The notes under the pieces were generated by a model. It ran no database searches. It saw only the letters and a list, made by a program, of their open reading frames with translations, and was not told where the DNA came from. The position numbers and the translations under genes were made by a program. Positions 26,199 through 34,008 of a stretch of DNA of 51,693 nucleotides are shown piece by piece; positions within the stretch are counted from its first letter, which is position 1, and each line of letters begins with the position of its first letter. The stretch lies in the NCBI GenBank assembly GCA_014190515.1, contig BJGN01000005.1, forward strand, positions 1 through 51,693, in the 5' to 3' direction. Source of the stretch: Bacteroidota bacterium. Lineage in GTDB: Bacteria > Bacteroidota > Bacteroidia > Chitinophagales > Saprospiraceae.

Positions 26199-26250
26199 AT
26201 AGATCCCCACACGGACCAGGCAAATATAAATCACCCAAGACGGGTCACAC
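26161..26250 (-). repeat. Intergenic repeat element, copy B (opposite orientation to copy A)
   Basis: The reverse complement carries a GACCC/GGGT hairpin, a 'TTTATATTTGCCTGG' block and then TATAAAAAAAGAGGCAATC followed by TTTATAGACAGCCTCTTT. This is the same order as at 14411-14513, where the last part differs by two substitutions and one A. Like copy A it sits between two convergent gene ends. Confidence 0.7.
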
Positions 26251-26267
26251 GTTTATTGATTTATTGA

Positions 26268-27050
26268 TTAATAAGTAATTCCATTGGTATCGGAAAGTTG
26301 AATAGTAATATTTTCTTTAAATTTCAACCTGTATGTATTTACCAGATGTAAAATAAGATCAACATCCATGCTCTGGTTTCTAACGATGGGTAAAATAGAT
26401 AAATCACTTGGGGTGTCTCTGAATTTTATTATCTCATTTTGAACGGTAAAATAGCCGTACTCACCGTCGTCTAAAAAATTGTTTTTTGTTAGCTTTTTCA
26501 AATCCTCGATGAACACTCTGGCGGTTGCTGCAAATTCAGGTTTATATGAAATAGTGCCCCAAATGGTACCTGAAGGTATTTGTTTTAATTCTTTCTGAAT
26601 CAATGATATGCCGTGTGTACTTTCAAGAATCAATTGATAACTACCTTTTGAAATGGAAAGTTTTCCAGGATTGCGGATAATATTTTGAATTTTTATGTCT
26701 ATTGGCCAGGAGCCTTCGGAAAGGCTTTGCGCAGTCTCTGAACCTTTAGCTATAGCAGCATTACCAATACAATCATTATTTTTTGCAATGCCATCAATAT
26801 TGAGTGAAAGGAGAGAAGGGCTTTGTTGCCAGGACGTTTTTACGGTGTAATTTCCACAGGGTTGATTTTTTATAGTACTCACCTCAAACTGTAGGAGACG
26901 ACCTGATTTAGAAAATTTTTCCACATAACCAATTACAAATTCCCTTTCAATATTTGCAACAATAATGGTTGGTTCTAAAACCTCCTTTTTACAGGTCGTC
27001 AATCCTGACACAATAAAAAATAACAATATAATTCTATGATGCATATTCAT
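26268..27050 (-). CDS. Hypothetical lipoprotein
   Basis: A protein of about 260 residues, not recognised. The frame opens at 27104, but the ATG at 27048-27050 begins 'MNMHHRIILLFFIVSGLTTC', a lipoprotein signal peptide with lipobox LTTC; the longer start would put 18 extra residues before it. The mature part is mostly beta-like, with four further Cys-free strands and the segments 'FVIGYVEKFSKSGRLLQFEV', 'GTIWGTISYKPEFAATARVF' and 'DLILHLVNTYRLKFKENI'. It is expected on the periplasmic side of a membrane. It converges on the superoxide dismutase gene and diverges from lepA. No function can be assigned. Confidence 0.78.
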   Translation of the reverse strand: MNMHHRIILLFFIVSGLTTCKKEVLEPTIIVANIEREFVIGYVEKFSKSGRLLQFEVSTIKNQPCGNYTVKTSWQQSPSLLSLNIDGIAKNNDCIGNAAIAKGSETAQSLSEGSWPIDIKIQNIIRNPGKLSISKGSYQLILESTHGISLIQKELKQIPSGTIWGTISYKPEFAATARVFIEDLKKLTKNNFLDDGEYGYFTVQNEIIKFRDTPSDLSILPIVRNQSMDVDLILHLVNTYRLKFKENITIQLSDTNGITY

Positions 27051-27157
27051 TTTTGTTTTAATGAAACGAAATGAATGTAAATATGCTGCCTTATAAAAAT
27101 ACATATTTATTAAAATTTATCTGTAGTTGACCTAAAGTCCCTAAGCTTGCTTATTTT

Positions 27158-27165
27158 TACATTTG
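27158..27165 (+). promoter_or_regulatory. Candidate -7 element of lepA
   Basis: TACATTTG fits TAnnTTTG and is 33 nt before the lepA ATG at 27199. It also overlaps an upstream in-frame TTG, which argues that the TTG is not the start. No clear -33 box at 19-21 nt. Confidence 0.4.
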
Positions 27166-27198
27166 ATTTTGAATAGCAGAATTTATTTAAACAACAAT

Positions 27199-28995
27199 AT
27201 GAAATTTATAAGAAATTTTTGTGTCATTGCTCACATCGATCACGGAAAGAGTACGTTGTCTGATAGATTAATGGATTTCACACATACCATTGATAAACGT
27301 CAGATGAAAGACCAGGCATTGGACAGTATGGATCTTGAAAGAGAGAGAGGCATTACCATAAAAAGTCATGCCGTTCAGATGTATTATCCTCATGACGACG
27401 GTAATAGGTACACTTTTAATCTTATTGATACTCCGGGACACGTTGATTTTTCTTATGAGGTTTCCCGTTCCATTGCTGCTTGTGAGGGCGCTTTACTTCT
27501 TATTGACGCTACACAGGGCATTCAGGCTCAGACTATTTCAAATCTTTATTTAGCTATTGAGCACGATTTGGAAATTATTCCTGTCCTTAACAAGGTGGAT
27601 ATGGAAAATGCCAATATTGAAGAAGTTTCTGACCAGATAATTGACTTGATTGGTTGTAAGAAAGAGGATATTATCTTGGCCAGCGGAAAAACAGGTATTG
27701 GTGTTCCTGATATTATGAAAGCGGTGGTGGATAGAATTCCCTGCCCAAAAGGTGATTCTGATAAGCCGCTTCAAGCACTAATTTTTGATTCAGTTTTCAA
27801 CTCATTTCGTGGGGTGATTGCCTATTTCAGAATTATGAATGGTACCTTGAAAAAGGGTGATAAAATCCGCTTTTTTTATGGATCACGGGAGTATGTAGCT
27901 GATGAAATTGGTATATTACAAATCAATCAAATGCCCAGGGATGTCCTGAAAACGGGTGATGTAGGCTACGTAATTACTGGTATAAAAGAGTCTAAAGAAA
28001 TTAAAGTTGGGGATACTATCACTCATGTTGACAGACCTTGTAATGAGGCTATTCATGGATTTGAGGAGGTTAAACCTATGGTATTTGCGGGTATTTTCCC
28101 TGTTGATAATGATGATTTTGAAGATTTAAGGGATAGTTTAGAGAAGTTACAACTAAATGATGCCTCTTTGGTCTTTGAAGCAGAAACTTCCCAGGCATTG
28201 GGTTTTGGATTCCGTTGTGGATTCCTCGGAATGCTTCACCTGGAAATTATCCAGGAACGCTTATCAAGAGAGTTCAATATGGAGGTGATTACCACCGTTC
28301 CTAACGTTTCTTATACCGTTACTACCACAAATAATGAAAAAGCGGTCGTTCGTACGCCTTCTGATTTGCCGGATCCCTCAAGAATTAGTACCGTGGAAGA
28401 ACCTTATATTAGAGCGCAGATAATAACTAAACCGGACTATATTGGCTCAATAATGAACCTTTGTCTTGATAAAAGAGGAATTCTATCCAGACAGGTTTAT
28501 TTGACACCCTTTAGAGTTGAACTAAGTTTTGAGCTCCCTTTAGCTGAAATTGTATTCGATTTTTATGATAGACTTAAATCTATATCAAGAGGATACGCTT
28601 CTTTCGATTATGCATTAATTGATTATCGGGCATCTGATCTTATTAAATTAGATATAAAATTAAATGGTGAAAATGTAGATGCGCTAACTGCTTTGGTTCA
28701 CAGGGACAAAGCAGATTATATAGGTAGAAAAATTTGTAAGCGTCTCAAGGATTTACTTCCAAAACAACAGTTTGTTATCGCTATTCAAGCAGCGATTGGT
28801 GCTAAGGTTATTGCAAGGGAAACTATTTCAGCCCTTCGAAAAGACGTTACAGCCAAATGTTATGGTGGGGATATTTCAAGGAAAAGAAAACTCCTCGAGA
28901 AGCAGAAAGAGGGTAAAAAGAAAATGAGACAAATTGGCTCAGTAGATGTTCCTCAAAAAGCCTTTCTTGAAGTATTGAAGTTAGGGAATGATTGA
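27199..28995 (+). CDS. lepA: Elongation factor 4 (LepA)
   Basis: LepA is a ribosome-binding translational GTPase that promotes back-translocation or assists initiation under stress. The 598 residues show the G domain ('[16 protein letters not shown]' G1, '[13 protein letters not shown]' G2, '[11 protein letters not shown]' G3, '[10 protein letters not shown]' G4), domain II, the EF-G-like domains III and V and the LepA-specific C-terminus ('[20 protein letters not shown]', '[17 protein letters not shown]'). The frame is open to 27163 through a TTG, but ATG 27199 ([19 protein letters not shown]) is the normal start. It appears monocistronic, followed by a long inverted repeat. Confidence 0.98.
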   Translation: MKFIRNFCVIAHIDHGKSTLSDRLMDFTHTIDKRQMKDQALDSMDLERERGITIKSHAVQMYYPHDDGNRYTFNLIDTPGHVDFSYEVSRSIAACEGALLLIDATQGIQAQTISNLYLAIEHDLEIIPVLNKVDMENANIEEVSDQIIDLIGCKKEDIILASGKTGIGVPDIMKAVVDRIPCPKGDSDKPLQALIFDSVFNSFRGVIAYFRIMNGTLKKGDKIRFFYGSREYVADEIGILQINQMPRDVLKTGDVGYVITGIKESKEIKVGDTITHVDRPCNEAIHGFEEVKPMVFAGIFPVDNDDFEDLRDSLEKLQLNDASLVFEAETSQALGFGFRCGFLGMLHLEIIQERLSREFNMEVITTVPNVSYTVTTTNNEKAVVRTPSDLPDPSRISTVEEPYIRAQIITKPDYIGSIMNLCLDKRGILSRQVYLTPFRVELSFELPLAEIVFDFYDRLKSISRGYASFDYALIDYRASDLIKLDIKLNGENVDALTALVHRDKADYIGRKICKRLKDLLPKQQFVIAIQAAIGAKVIARETISALRKDVTAKCYGGDISRKRKLLEKQKEGKKKMRQIGSVDVPQKAFLEVLKLGND

Positions 28996-29035
28996 TTTTT
29001 AAAAAAATCATTTCTAGTATATTGAAAGTATGAAG

Positions 29036-29095
29036 CAAACAATAATGTGAAACAGGTAAAATTAGGCGATAATTTTTTGCCAACATTATTGTTTG
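29036..29095. repeat. Inverted repeat after lepA (hairpin with a 34-nt loop)
   Basis: CAAACAATAATGT (29036-29048) and its exact complement ACATTATTGTTTG (29083-29095) flank 34 nt. On the plus strand the sequence 3' of the stem is T-rich (TATTTGTCCTCTTTTTC), so it may act as a lepA terminator. The long loop is unusual for that, and another role is possible. It fills most of the gap of 150 nt between lepA and the next gene. Confidence 0.6.
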
Positions 29096-29145
29096 TATTT
29101 GTCCTCTTTTTCTTCCTAAGTTAAGGATAATCATACCTCGTACTA

Positions 29146-29625
29146 ATGTATAAATATTATATTTTCTTCTTGTTGTGTCTCTCTTTTTCTAGTACAAATG
29201 ATATACCCAATGAAAAGGCTGTATTACATGAAAAGGCTGTCTCCTTTGAAAAACTCTCCTGGAAGAATCTCGATAGCTTAAAAATAGAATATTATTTTGA
29301 TGCAGATTATGGAGACTATTTAGGAAAACCTTCTTTTTCTAAGGAGTCTATGGCTTGGAATGGTAAAAATGTTATTATAGAAGGATACTGGATTCCTGTG
29401 TCTGAAATAGGCGATAGTACCGTTTCTGTCTTGTCAGCCCTTCCGTACGCTCAATGCTTTTTTTGTAGTGGGGCGGGCATAGAAACCGTTATACAAATAA
29501 AGGCGGAAGGAAATATAAAAAGAATGGAAACAGATGATAAGGTTGCGTTGAAAGGTAAGTTGCTTCTTAATGGCGATAACCCAATGGAGCTTTACTATCA
29601 ACTGGTTAATGCAAGCTTACATTAA
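29146..29625 (+). CDS. Secreted hypothetical protein with a C-x-x-C motif (DUF3299-like)
   Basis: A 159-residue protein with an N-terminal signal peptide ('YYIFFLLCLSFSS'). The mature part has 'GKNVIIEGYWIPVSEIGDS', then 'ALPYAQCFFCSGAGIETVI' containing Cys-Phe-Phe-Cys, and 'KVALKGKLLLN'. The order (GYWIPV, then Cys-x2-Cys within a beta sandwich) resembles DUF3299-type exported proteins, but the match is weak and the role unknown. A short in-frame duplication 'NEKAVLHEKAV' is visible at residues about 23-33. The gene ends in a strong terminator and stands alone. Confidence 0.75.
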   Translation: MYKYYIFFLLCLSFSSTNDIPNEKAVLHEKAVSFEKLSWKNLDSLKIEYYFDADYGDYLGKPSFSKESMAWNGKNVIIEGYWIPVSEIGDSTVSVLSALPYAQCFFCSGAGIETVIQIKAEGNIKRMETDDKVALKGKLLLNGDNPMELYYQLVNASLH

Positions 29626-29660
29626 AAAACCGCCATTAAACTAATTTAATGACGGTTTTT
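29625..29660. terminator. Intrinsic terminator after the DUF3299-like gene
   Basis: The 16-nt arms at 29625-29640 and 29645-29660 (AAAAACCGCCATTAAA type) pair with one C-A mismatch around a CTAA loop, and T runs flank both sides. The stem begins at the stop codon of the plus-strand gene and lies 24 nt from the minus-strand small ORF at 29684-29779, so it could serve both. Confidence 0.85.
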
Positions 29661-29683
29661 CGTTTTTTCAAGCCGGAAGTAAA

Positions 29684-29779
29684 TTAGAAACGACGTGATG
29701 AACGCTGAAAAGAATTCATTGTCGCTATAATAGTACCTCCCAAAGCAAAAGAAGCAAAAGCTGTGTAAATAATTAACAT
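29684..29779 (-). CDS. Candidate 31-residue membrane peptide
   Basis: ATG to TAA gives MLIIYTAFASFALGGTIIAT followed by MNSFQRSSRRF. This is one predicted transmembrane helix (about residues 2-20) with a small-residue GG centre and a basic tail, so the tail would stay cytosolic. The arrangement fits small membrane proteins better than chance AT-rich sequence. A hairpin GCGGATATCCGC (29809-29820) lies 30 nt upstream, and the terminator at 29625-29660 lies 23 nt downstream. No TAnnTTTG promoter was found on the minus strand. It is too short to be called with certainty. Confidence 0.35.
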   Translation of the reverse strand: MLIIYTAFASFALGGTIIATMNSFQRSSRRF

Positions 29780-29997
29780 GACCTTTAGTTTTAATCGTTA
29801 ATGATTGCGGATATCCGCGTTCTAAGGAGTCATGTTCATTGGGATCAAAAAAAAACATCAATTATCAAAAGCGACTTTTCGCTCTCTCAGATATTTTATT
29901 AATGCAATAATAATTAAAATATTTATAATTGAAAAACTTTTAACAAAAAAAAATCTGCTGTAATGTATTTTTTTTAACAAAAAAGAAAGAATAAAAA

Positions 29998-30201
29998 TTA
30001 GTTTAGTTGATTCTTTTTTGTGAAGGTAGAATTTTGGATTTTTACCCAATGCCTAAATTTATTTTCAAGCAATTCTACCTGATCTTTCCAATCGGGGTTC
30101 AGCTCAAGCAGGGCTGCAATTTTTGCGCATTCAATAGGAGTAGCGATACCGAGGAGGTATTTTTTTAATAAACCAGATGTAAAAAATTGGTCCTTTTGCA
30201 T
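29998..30201 (-). CDS. Short anti-sigma-factor-like protein (N-terminal domain only)
   Basis: The 67 residues resemble the cytosolic N-terminal region of Bacteroidota RskA-type anti-sigma factors: 'MQKDQFFTSGLLKKYLLGIA' with the pattern SG-L--Y-LG, then 'CAKIAALLELNPDWKDQVEL' (short helices, acidic pair). Normal members are 230-280 residues with a transmembrane helix and periplasmic domain; here the chain stops at 'TFTKKNQLN'. No sigma factor gene is next to it. It starts 24 nt after the metallophosphoesterase stop on the same strand, so the two may be one transcript. It is either a remnant or a stand-alone soluble sigma-binding peptide. Confidence 0.6.
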   Translation of the reverse strand: MQKDQFFTSGLLKKYLLGIATPIECAKIAALLELNPDWKDQVELLENKFRHWVKIQNSTFTKKNQLN

Positions 30202-30224
30202 TTTATTGAACTTTGAAAAAATAA

Positions 30225-31445
30225 TCAGGCGATTTCTATTAAAGTTACTTCAGGTAATATACCTACGCGCCCTGGATAGCCTAAATGGCCTAAACCCCTA
30301 TTAACATAAAGCATTTGATTTCCCTTTTTGTATAGACCTGCCCATTGTTTGTAAACATATTGTATAGGGCTCCATTGAATAAAGCCAGGTATTTCAACGC
30401 CAAATTGAAATCCGTGCGTATGACCTGAGAAAGTGATGGCAATTTCCTTAAATTCGGTAACTACCTCATGAGACCAATGAGAGGGGTCATGTGATAGCAG
30501 TAGTTTCAAGTCGGTATTTTCTACACCCGCATAAGATTCTTTTAATTTTCCATATTTAGGGAATCTCATGTGAGTGGAATAATTTTCAACACCAATAATT
30601 CCCACTTCCTTACCATTAATTTTAACGACACTATGCTCATTCGTTAGCAGAGACCAACCCAACTCTTTATGGTACAGCTTTAACTGCTTTAAATTATCCT
30701 GTTTCTTTTCTATACTCTCCCAAGGCACATAATCGCCATAGTCATGATTTCCCAATACAGAAAACACGCCATATTTAGCCTTTATCTTCTTTAAAACAGG
30801 AAGTAGGGGAACGACCTCGTCTGCTGTATTGTTTACTAAATCTCCTGTGAACAATACGAGGTCAGCATCTTGTGCATTTATAATATCAACAGCTTTATTC
30901 ACTTCTTCGGGGTACAAAAAGCTACCAGAATGAATGTCAGATATTTGAATGATTTTTAAGCCCCGAAGTTGATCGGGAATACCATCTATTTTAATAGATG
31001 TCTTTCGAAGTTGAAATCGATATGCATTTCTAAATATTCCGTAAGTCAGGCTTATTAGAGGTATAGCACCTATAAATATTCCAAACTGGCTTAAAAACCT
31101 CGATCTCGATGGGTTAAATGACTCGCTGGGTTTAAAATAATCAAGGACCCATTGAAAAGCTCTAAATATATCATCTATAAAAAGGAAGGGTAATACGAGG
31201 AATTTTGAAAAGTAAGCTATAAAAACCAAAGATCTTAGTATAGTTAATGTTACCTTATCCCAATCTGATATTAATCCCGAGGTATATGTTAATGTAAAGG
31301 ATATCATTAGGATATTCAAGCTAAAAAAAATGACCTTTGACCACGTTCTTGCCGACAAGGAATAGTTAGCAAAAACTACTTTTAATGCCTGGTAAGCATA
31401 CAAATCTATCGCTATCAGTAAAATGACTAAAAAAAGAGTACGCAT
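30225..31445 (-). CDS. Membrane-anchored metallophosphoesterase
   Basis: A 406-residue calcineurin-like phosphoesterase with four or five N-terminal hydrophobic segments ('TLFLVILLIAIDLYAYQALK', 'VIFFSLNILMISFTLTYTS', 'LVFIAYFSKFLVLPFLFI', 'FGIFIGAIPLISLTYGIF'). The catalytic domain starts at about residue 155 with 'LKIIQISDIHSGSF', 'LVLFTGDLVNN', 'VLGNHDYGDY', 'LLLSHDPSHW' and 'TFSGHTHGFQFG', giving the two-metal site. The layout matches the YkoQ/YaeI-like branch, whose substrates are lipid- or nucleotide-linked phosphodiesters. Exact substrate unknown. It diverges from the gene at 31551 and is followed by the anti-sigma-like peptide. Confidence 0.9.
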   Translation of the reverse strand: MRTLFLVILLIAIDLYAYQALKVVFANYSLSARTWSKVIFFSLNILMISFTLTYTSGLISDWDKVTLTILRSLVFIAYFSKFLVLPFLFIDDIFRAFQWVLDYFKPSESFNPSRSRFLSQFGIFIGAIPLISLTYGIFRNAYRFQLRKTSIKIDGIPDQLRGLKIIQISDIHSGSFLYPEEVNKAVDIINAQDADLVLFTGDLVNNTADEVVPLLPVLKKIKAKYGVFSVLGNHDYGDYVPWESIEKKQDNLKQLKLYHKELGWSLLTNEHSVVKINGKEVGIIGVENYSTHMRFPKYGKLKESYAGVENTDLKLLLSHDPSHWSHEVVTEFKEIAITFSGHTHGFQFGVEIPGFIQWSPIQYVYKQWAGLYKKGNQMLYVNRGLGHLGYPGRVGILPEVTLIEIA

Positions 31446-31511
31446 TATTTATTTATTAGCCTAAGCATAACACAACAAGCGGGGTAATGGTTTATTTAAA
31501 TTAAAATGAAT

Positions 31512-31519
31512 TAACTTTG
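31512..31519 (+). promoter_or_regulatory. Candidate -7 element of the gene at 31551
   Basis: TAACTTTG matches TAnnTTTG, 31 nt before ATG 31551. The upstream 20 nt are AT-rich with no perfect TTTG. It is in the short divergent gap with the metallophosphoesterase. Confidence 0.5.
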
Positions 31520-31550
31520 CATCCTAATACTCAATTCTCAAGCATTGAAA

Positions 31551-31967
31551 ATGTCTCCGAGCGTGCTAAATTATATTATTTTATGTTTATTTCTGATGCC
31601 TTTTCAGCTGAGAGCTCAATGGTCTAAAACGATTCATCAGTCTGTTGCATTGCCTGATACATTGACTCGGTTTTCTATTCAATCCCATACTTCTTTTGAT
31701 ACCGTTTATTGGATAGGCTCAGATATTATTCTGGAGACAAACGTATCAATGTCAGGGACAAAGGAATCTGTTTTTGAATTTTTTATTGTTTCAGATAGAT
31801 ACCAATGGAAATTGGTCAATGAAGGCAATTGGTTGTTAAAAACCGTTAATGCATCAATGAATAAGCTGCAAGATGTCACAGAACAAGTGAAAATAAAGAT
31901 GTATATTCCTGAATATTTTCAGCATTCACTGGATTCATTTTTTGTTAGAACCCCTTTAAAAGATTAA
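31551..31967 (+). CDS. Secreted hypothetical protein
   Basis: 138 residues starting at ATG 31551 (MSPSVLNYIILCLFLMP). The frame also opens at a TTG two codons earlier. A signal peptide ends at 'FQLRAQ'. The mature part has beta-strand-like alternation ('TRFSIQSHTSFDTVYWIGSD', 'KIKMYIPEYFQHSLDSFFVR') and no Cys. It looks like the adhesin-type DUF2807-like beta fold, but too weakly to name. It is followed after 24 nt by the FAD dehydrogenase, so it may start that transcript. Function unknown. Confidence 0.6.
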   Translation: MSPSVLNYIILCLFLMPFQLRAQWSKTIHQSVALPDTLTRFSIQSHTSFDTVYWIGSDIILETNVSMSGTKESVFEFFIVSDRYQWKLVNEGNWLLKTVNASMNKLQDVTEQVKIKMYIPEYFQHSLDSFFVRTPLKD

Positions 31968-31991
31968 TCAGCGAGTTTTTAGACGCATTAT

Positions 31992-33551
31992 ATGATAAAG
32001 GACATAGAAATTGGAATTTTGCCTGCCTTTGCCTCTAATCAAGAAGCAATAAAAACTACTATAAGTCAAACTTTAGGTATAGATGAGTCAGATTTTTCTT
32101 TCAACCTGGTGAGACGCTCCGTTGATGCGAGAGGTAAAACGCCGCTTATTCGGCTTAAGTGTCAGGTTTTTATTTCTGTGCCTTCTCCTGAGGAATTGGT
32201 GTTTGACCCTCAATGGCAAAGGGTGGAAGGTAAGAAAAAAGTCGTTATAATAGGTGCAGGGCCGGCGGGCTATTTCGCCGCTTTACAATGTCTGACTTTA
32301 GGATTAATGCCCATAGTTATTGACAGAGGTAAAGATGTAAGGGCGAGACGTCGCGATTTAAAAGCCATACAGCAAAATGGTGTGGTAGATCCTGATTCAA
32401 ATTATTGTTTTGGTGAAGGGGGGGCTGGTACCTATTCCGATGGCAAACTTTACACCCGGTCTCATAAAAGGGGGTCCATTGAAGATGTCTTGCAAATATT
32501 AGTTAAACACGGCGCTAATCCGGATATATTGGTTGACGCTCATCCGCATATTGGTTCTAATAAGTTACCCCAAATTGTTACTAATCTTAGGAATACCATT
32601 CTGGCCTTCGGGGGAGAGGTGCATTTTGAGGAAAAAGTCGTCGATTTTGTAAAAAAGGGAAATAAGTTGACTGGTGTAATTACACAAAATGAAAGGAAAT
32701 GGGAAGGCGACGCTGTTATTTTAGCTACAGGACATTCGGCCCGCGATATATATTATTTGTTAGCCAAGCACGGCATTTTAATTGAACAAAAGCCTTTTGC
32801 CCTGGGCGTAAGGATAGAACACCCGCAACCTTTGATTGATAAAATTCAATACGGGCAGGAAAATCGGCCCGATGCACTGCCCGCTTCAAGTTATAAACTG
32901 GTTACTCAGGTTGAAAATCGCGGTGTTTTTTCCTTCTGTATGTGCCCCGGTGGTCTCATTGTTCCTGCTTCAACTTCCCCCGGGGAAATTGTTGTCAATG
33001 GCATGTCTATGTCCAGGAGAGATTCACCTTTTGCCAATGCAGGTACCGTTGTTTCTATTGAAATGGATGACCTGAATGCTTATCAGGATAAGGGCGTTTT
33101 TGCGGGACTCGCTTTTCAACAAAAGGTGGAACAGAATATGTTTAGTGTTACAAATGGTACCCAAAAGGCACCTGCTCAGAGACTTACCGATTTCGTAAAT
33201 GGTAAGTTAAGCCAGTCACTTCCAAAAAGTAGTTACATACCTGGCCTTACACCTGCCTATTTACATTCTTTATTACCCGATTTTGTCTATAAAAGGTTAA
33301 GGAAGGGAGTGCAAGATTTTGCTAAAAAAATGAACGGATATTATACGTCGGAAGCAGTTGTAGTCGGTATTGAGAGTCGAACAAGTTCCCCAGTGAGAAT
33401 ACCCAGGGATAAGCAGACACTAATGCATCCTGAATGCATAGGTTTGTTTCCAAGTGGTGAAGGCGCTGGCTATGCAGGAGGAATTTTATCGGCGGCTATG
33501 GACGGACAAAATGTTGCCCGTGCCGTATTTAATTTTTTAAAAGAAAACTAA
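31992..33551 (+). CDS. FAD-dependent dehydrogenase (COG2509 type)
   Basis: A 519-residue flavoprotein of the uncharacterised FAD-dependent dehydrogenase group. The N-terminal about 85 residues form a small alpha/beta domain ('DESDFSFNLVRRSVDARGKT'). The FAD/NAD(P) Rossmann motif is 'KVVIIGAGPAGYFAALQC', followed by 'VDPDSNYCFGEGGAGTYSDG', 'KLYTRSHKRG', 'VILATGHSARDIYYLLA', 'FSFCMCPGGLIVPA' and the C-terminal 'GLFPSGEGAGYAGGILSAAM' that closes on FAD. Substrate unknown; members are often linked to redox or sulfur metabolism. It starts 24 nt after the secreted hypothetical and is followed after 5 nt by DoxX, so an operon is likely. Confidence 0.9.
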   Translation: MIKDIEIGILPAFASNQEAIKTTISQTLGIDESDFSFNLVRRSVDARGKTPLIRLKCQVFISVPSPEELVFDPQWQRVEGKKKVVIIGAGPAGYFAALQCLTLGLMPIVIDRGKDVRARRRDLKAIQQNGVVDPDSNYCFGEGGAGTYSDGKLYTRSHKRGSIEDVLQILVKHGANPDILVDAHPHIGSNKLPQIVTNLRNTILAFGGEVHFEEKVVDFVKKGNKLTGVITQNERKWEGDAVILATGHSARDIYYLLAKHGILIEQKPFALGVRIEHPQPLIDKIQYGQENRPDALPASSYKLVTQVENRGVFSFCMCPGGLIVPASTSPGEIVVNGMSMSRRDSPFANAGTVVSIEMDDLNAYQDKGVFAGLAFQQKVEQNMFSVTNGTQKAPAQRLTDFVNGKLSQSLPKSSYIPGLTPAYLHSLLPDFVYKRLRKGVQDFAKKMNGYYTSEAVVVGIESRTSSPVRIPRDKQTLMHPECIGLFPSGEGAGYAGGILSAAMDGQNVARAVFNFLKEN

Positions 33552-33556
33552 TTATA

Positions 33557-33970
33557 ATGAAAGATATTTTTGATTTATTAGGACGAATTTTTATTTCCTT
33601 TATCTTTTTTTTTGAAGCTTACGATGCTTTATTTTTTTTCAAGGATACTAAAAATCAGATGACAGAATTCGGCCTTTTGTGGCAACAAGACTTCTTGCTT
33701 TATTTATCCATTTTTGTTCTTATTTTAGGCAGCCTTTTAATCCTGCTTGGGTATAGACCGTCTTTCGGAGCTATACTTATACTTTTGTATTGGTTGCCAA
33801 TGACTTTTATTGTCTTTCCGTTTTGGGAGGCAGATAATGACGTAAGAAGAGAAGTATCGGTGCATTTTATGAAGAATATGGCCATTTCCGGAGGATTATT
33901 TCTCGTTCTGGTAAATGGAGCGGGAAGGTGGAGTATGCGCAGACTCTTTGCAACAAGTTATGTTCGATAA
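33557..33970 (+). CDS. DoxX family membrane protein
   Basis: A 137-residue protein with four transmembrane helices ('IFISFIFFFEAYDALFFF', 'FLLYLSIFVLILGSLLILLG', 'ILILLYWLPMTFIVFPFW', 'MAISGGLFLVLVNGAG'), the DoxX/SURF4-like layout. Known DoxX proteins act in membrane redox systems. It follows the FAD dehydrogenase by 5 nt, which fits a redox partner. The response regulator frame overlaps its end if the regulator's upstream ATG (33928) is used. Its stop is immediately followed by a six-codon ORF (33971-33991). Confidence 0.82.
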   Translation: MKDIFDLLGRIFISFIFFFEAYDALFFFKDTKNQMTEFGLLWQQDFLLYLSIFVLILGSLLILLGYRPSFGAILILLYWLPMTFIVFPFWEADNDVRREVSVHFMKNMAISGGLFLVLVNGAGRWSMRRLFATSYVR

Positions 33971-34008
33971 ATGAAGGTGGCTATTTTTTAAACCCAAAAA
34001 ATGAAAAG

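Noticed and set aside
29646-29861. 71-residue minus-strand frame
   Set aside because: Aromatic and Cys-rich without pattern; it covers the terminator and the better small ORF at 29684-29779.
29858-30049. 63-residue frame overlapping the anti-sigma-like gene
   Set aside because: Composition is that of AT-rich non-coding DNA and it overlaps the better frame. I keep it only as a possible frameshifted tail, noted in the anti-sigma finding.
33971-33991. Six-codon ORF (MKVAIF) right after DoxX
   Set aside because: Too short to separate from chance. It could be a leader peptide or part of a shifted regulator start, but nothing supports translation.
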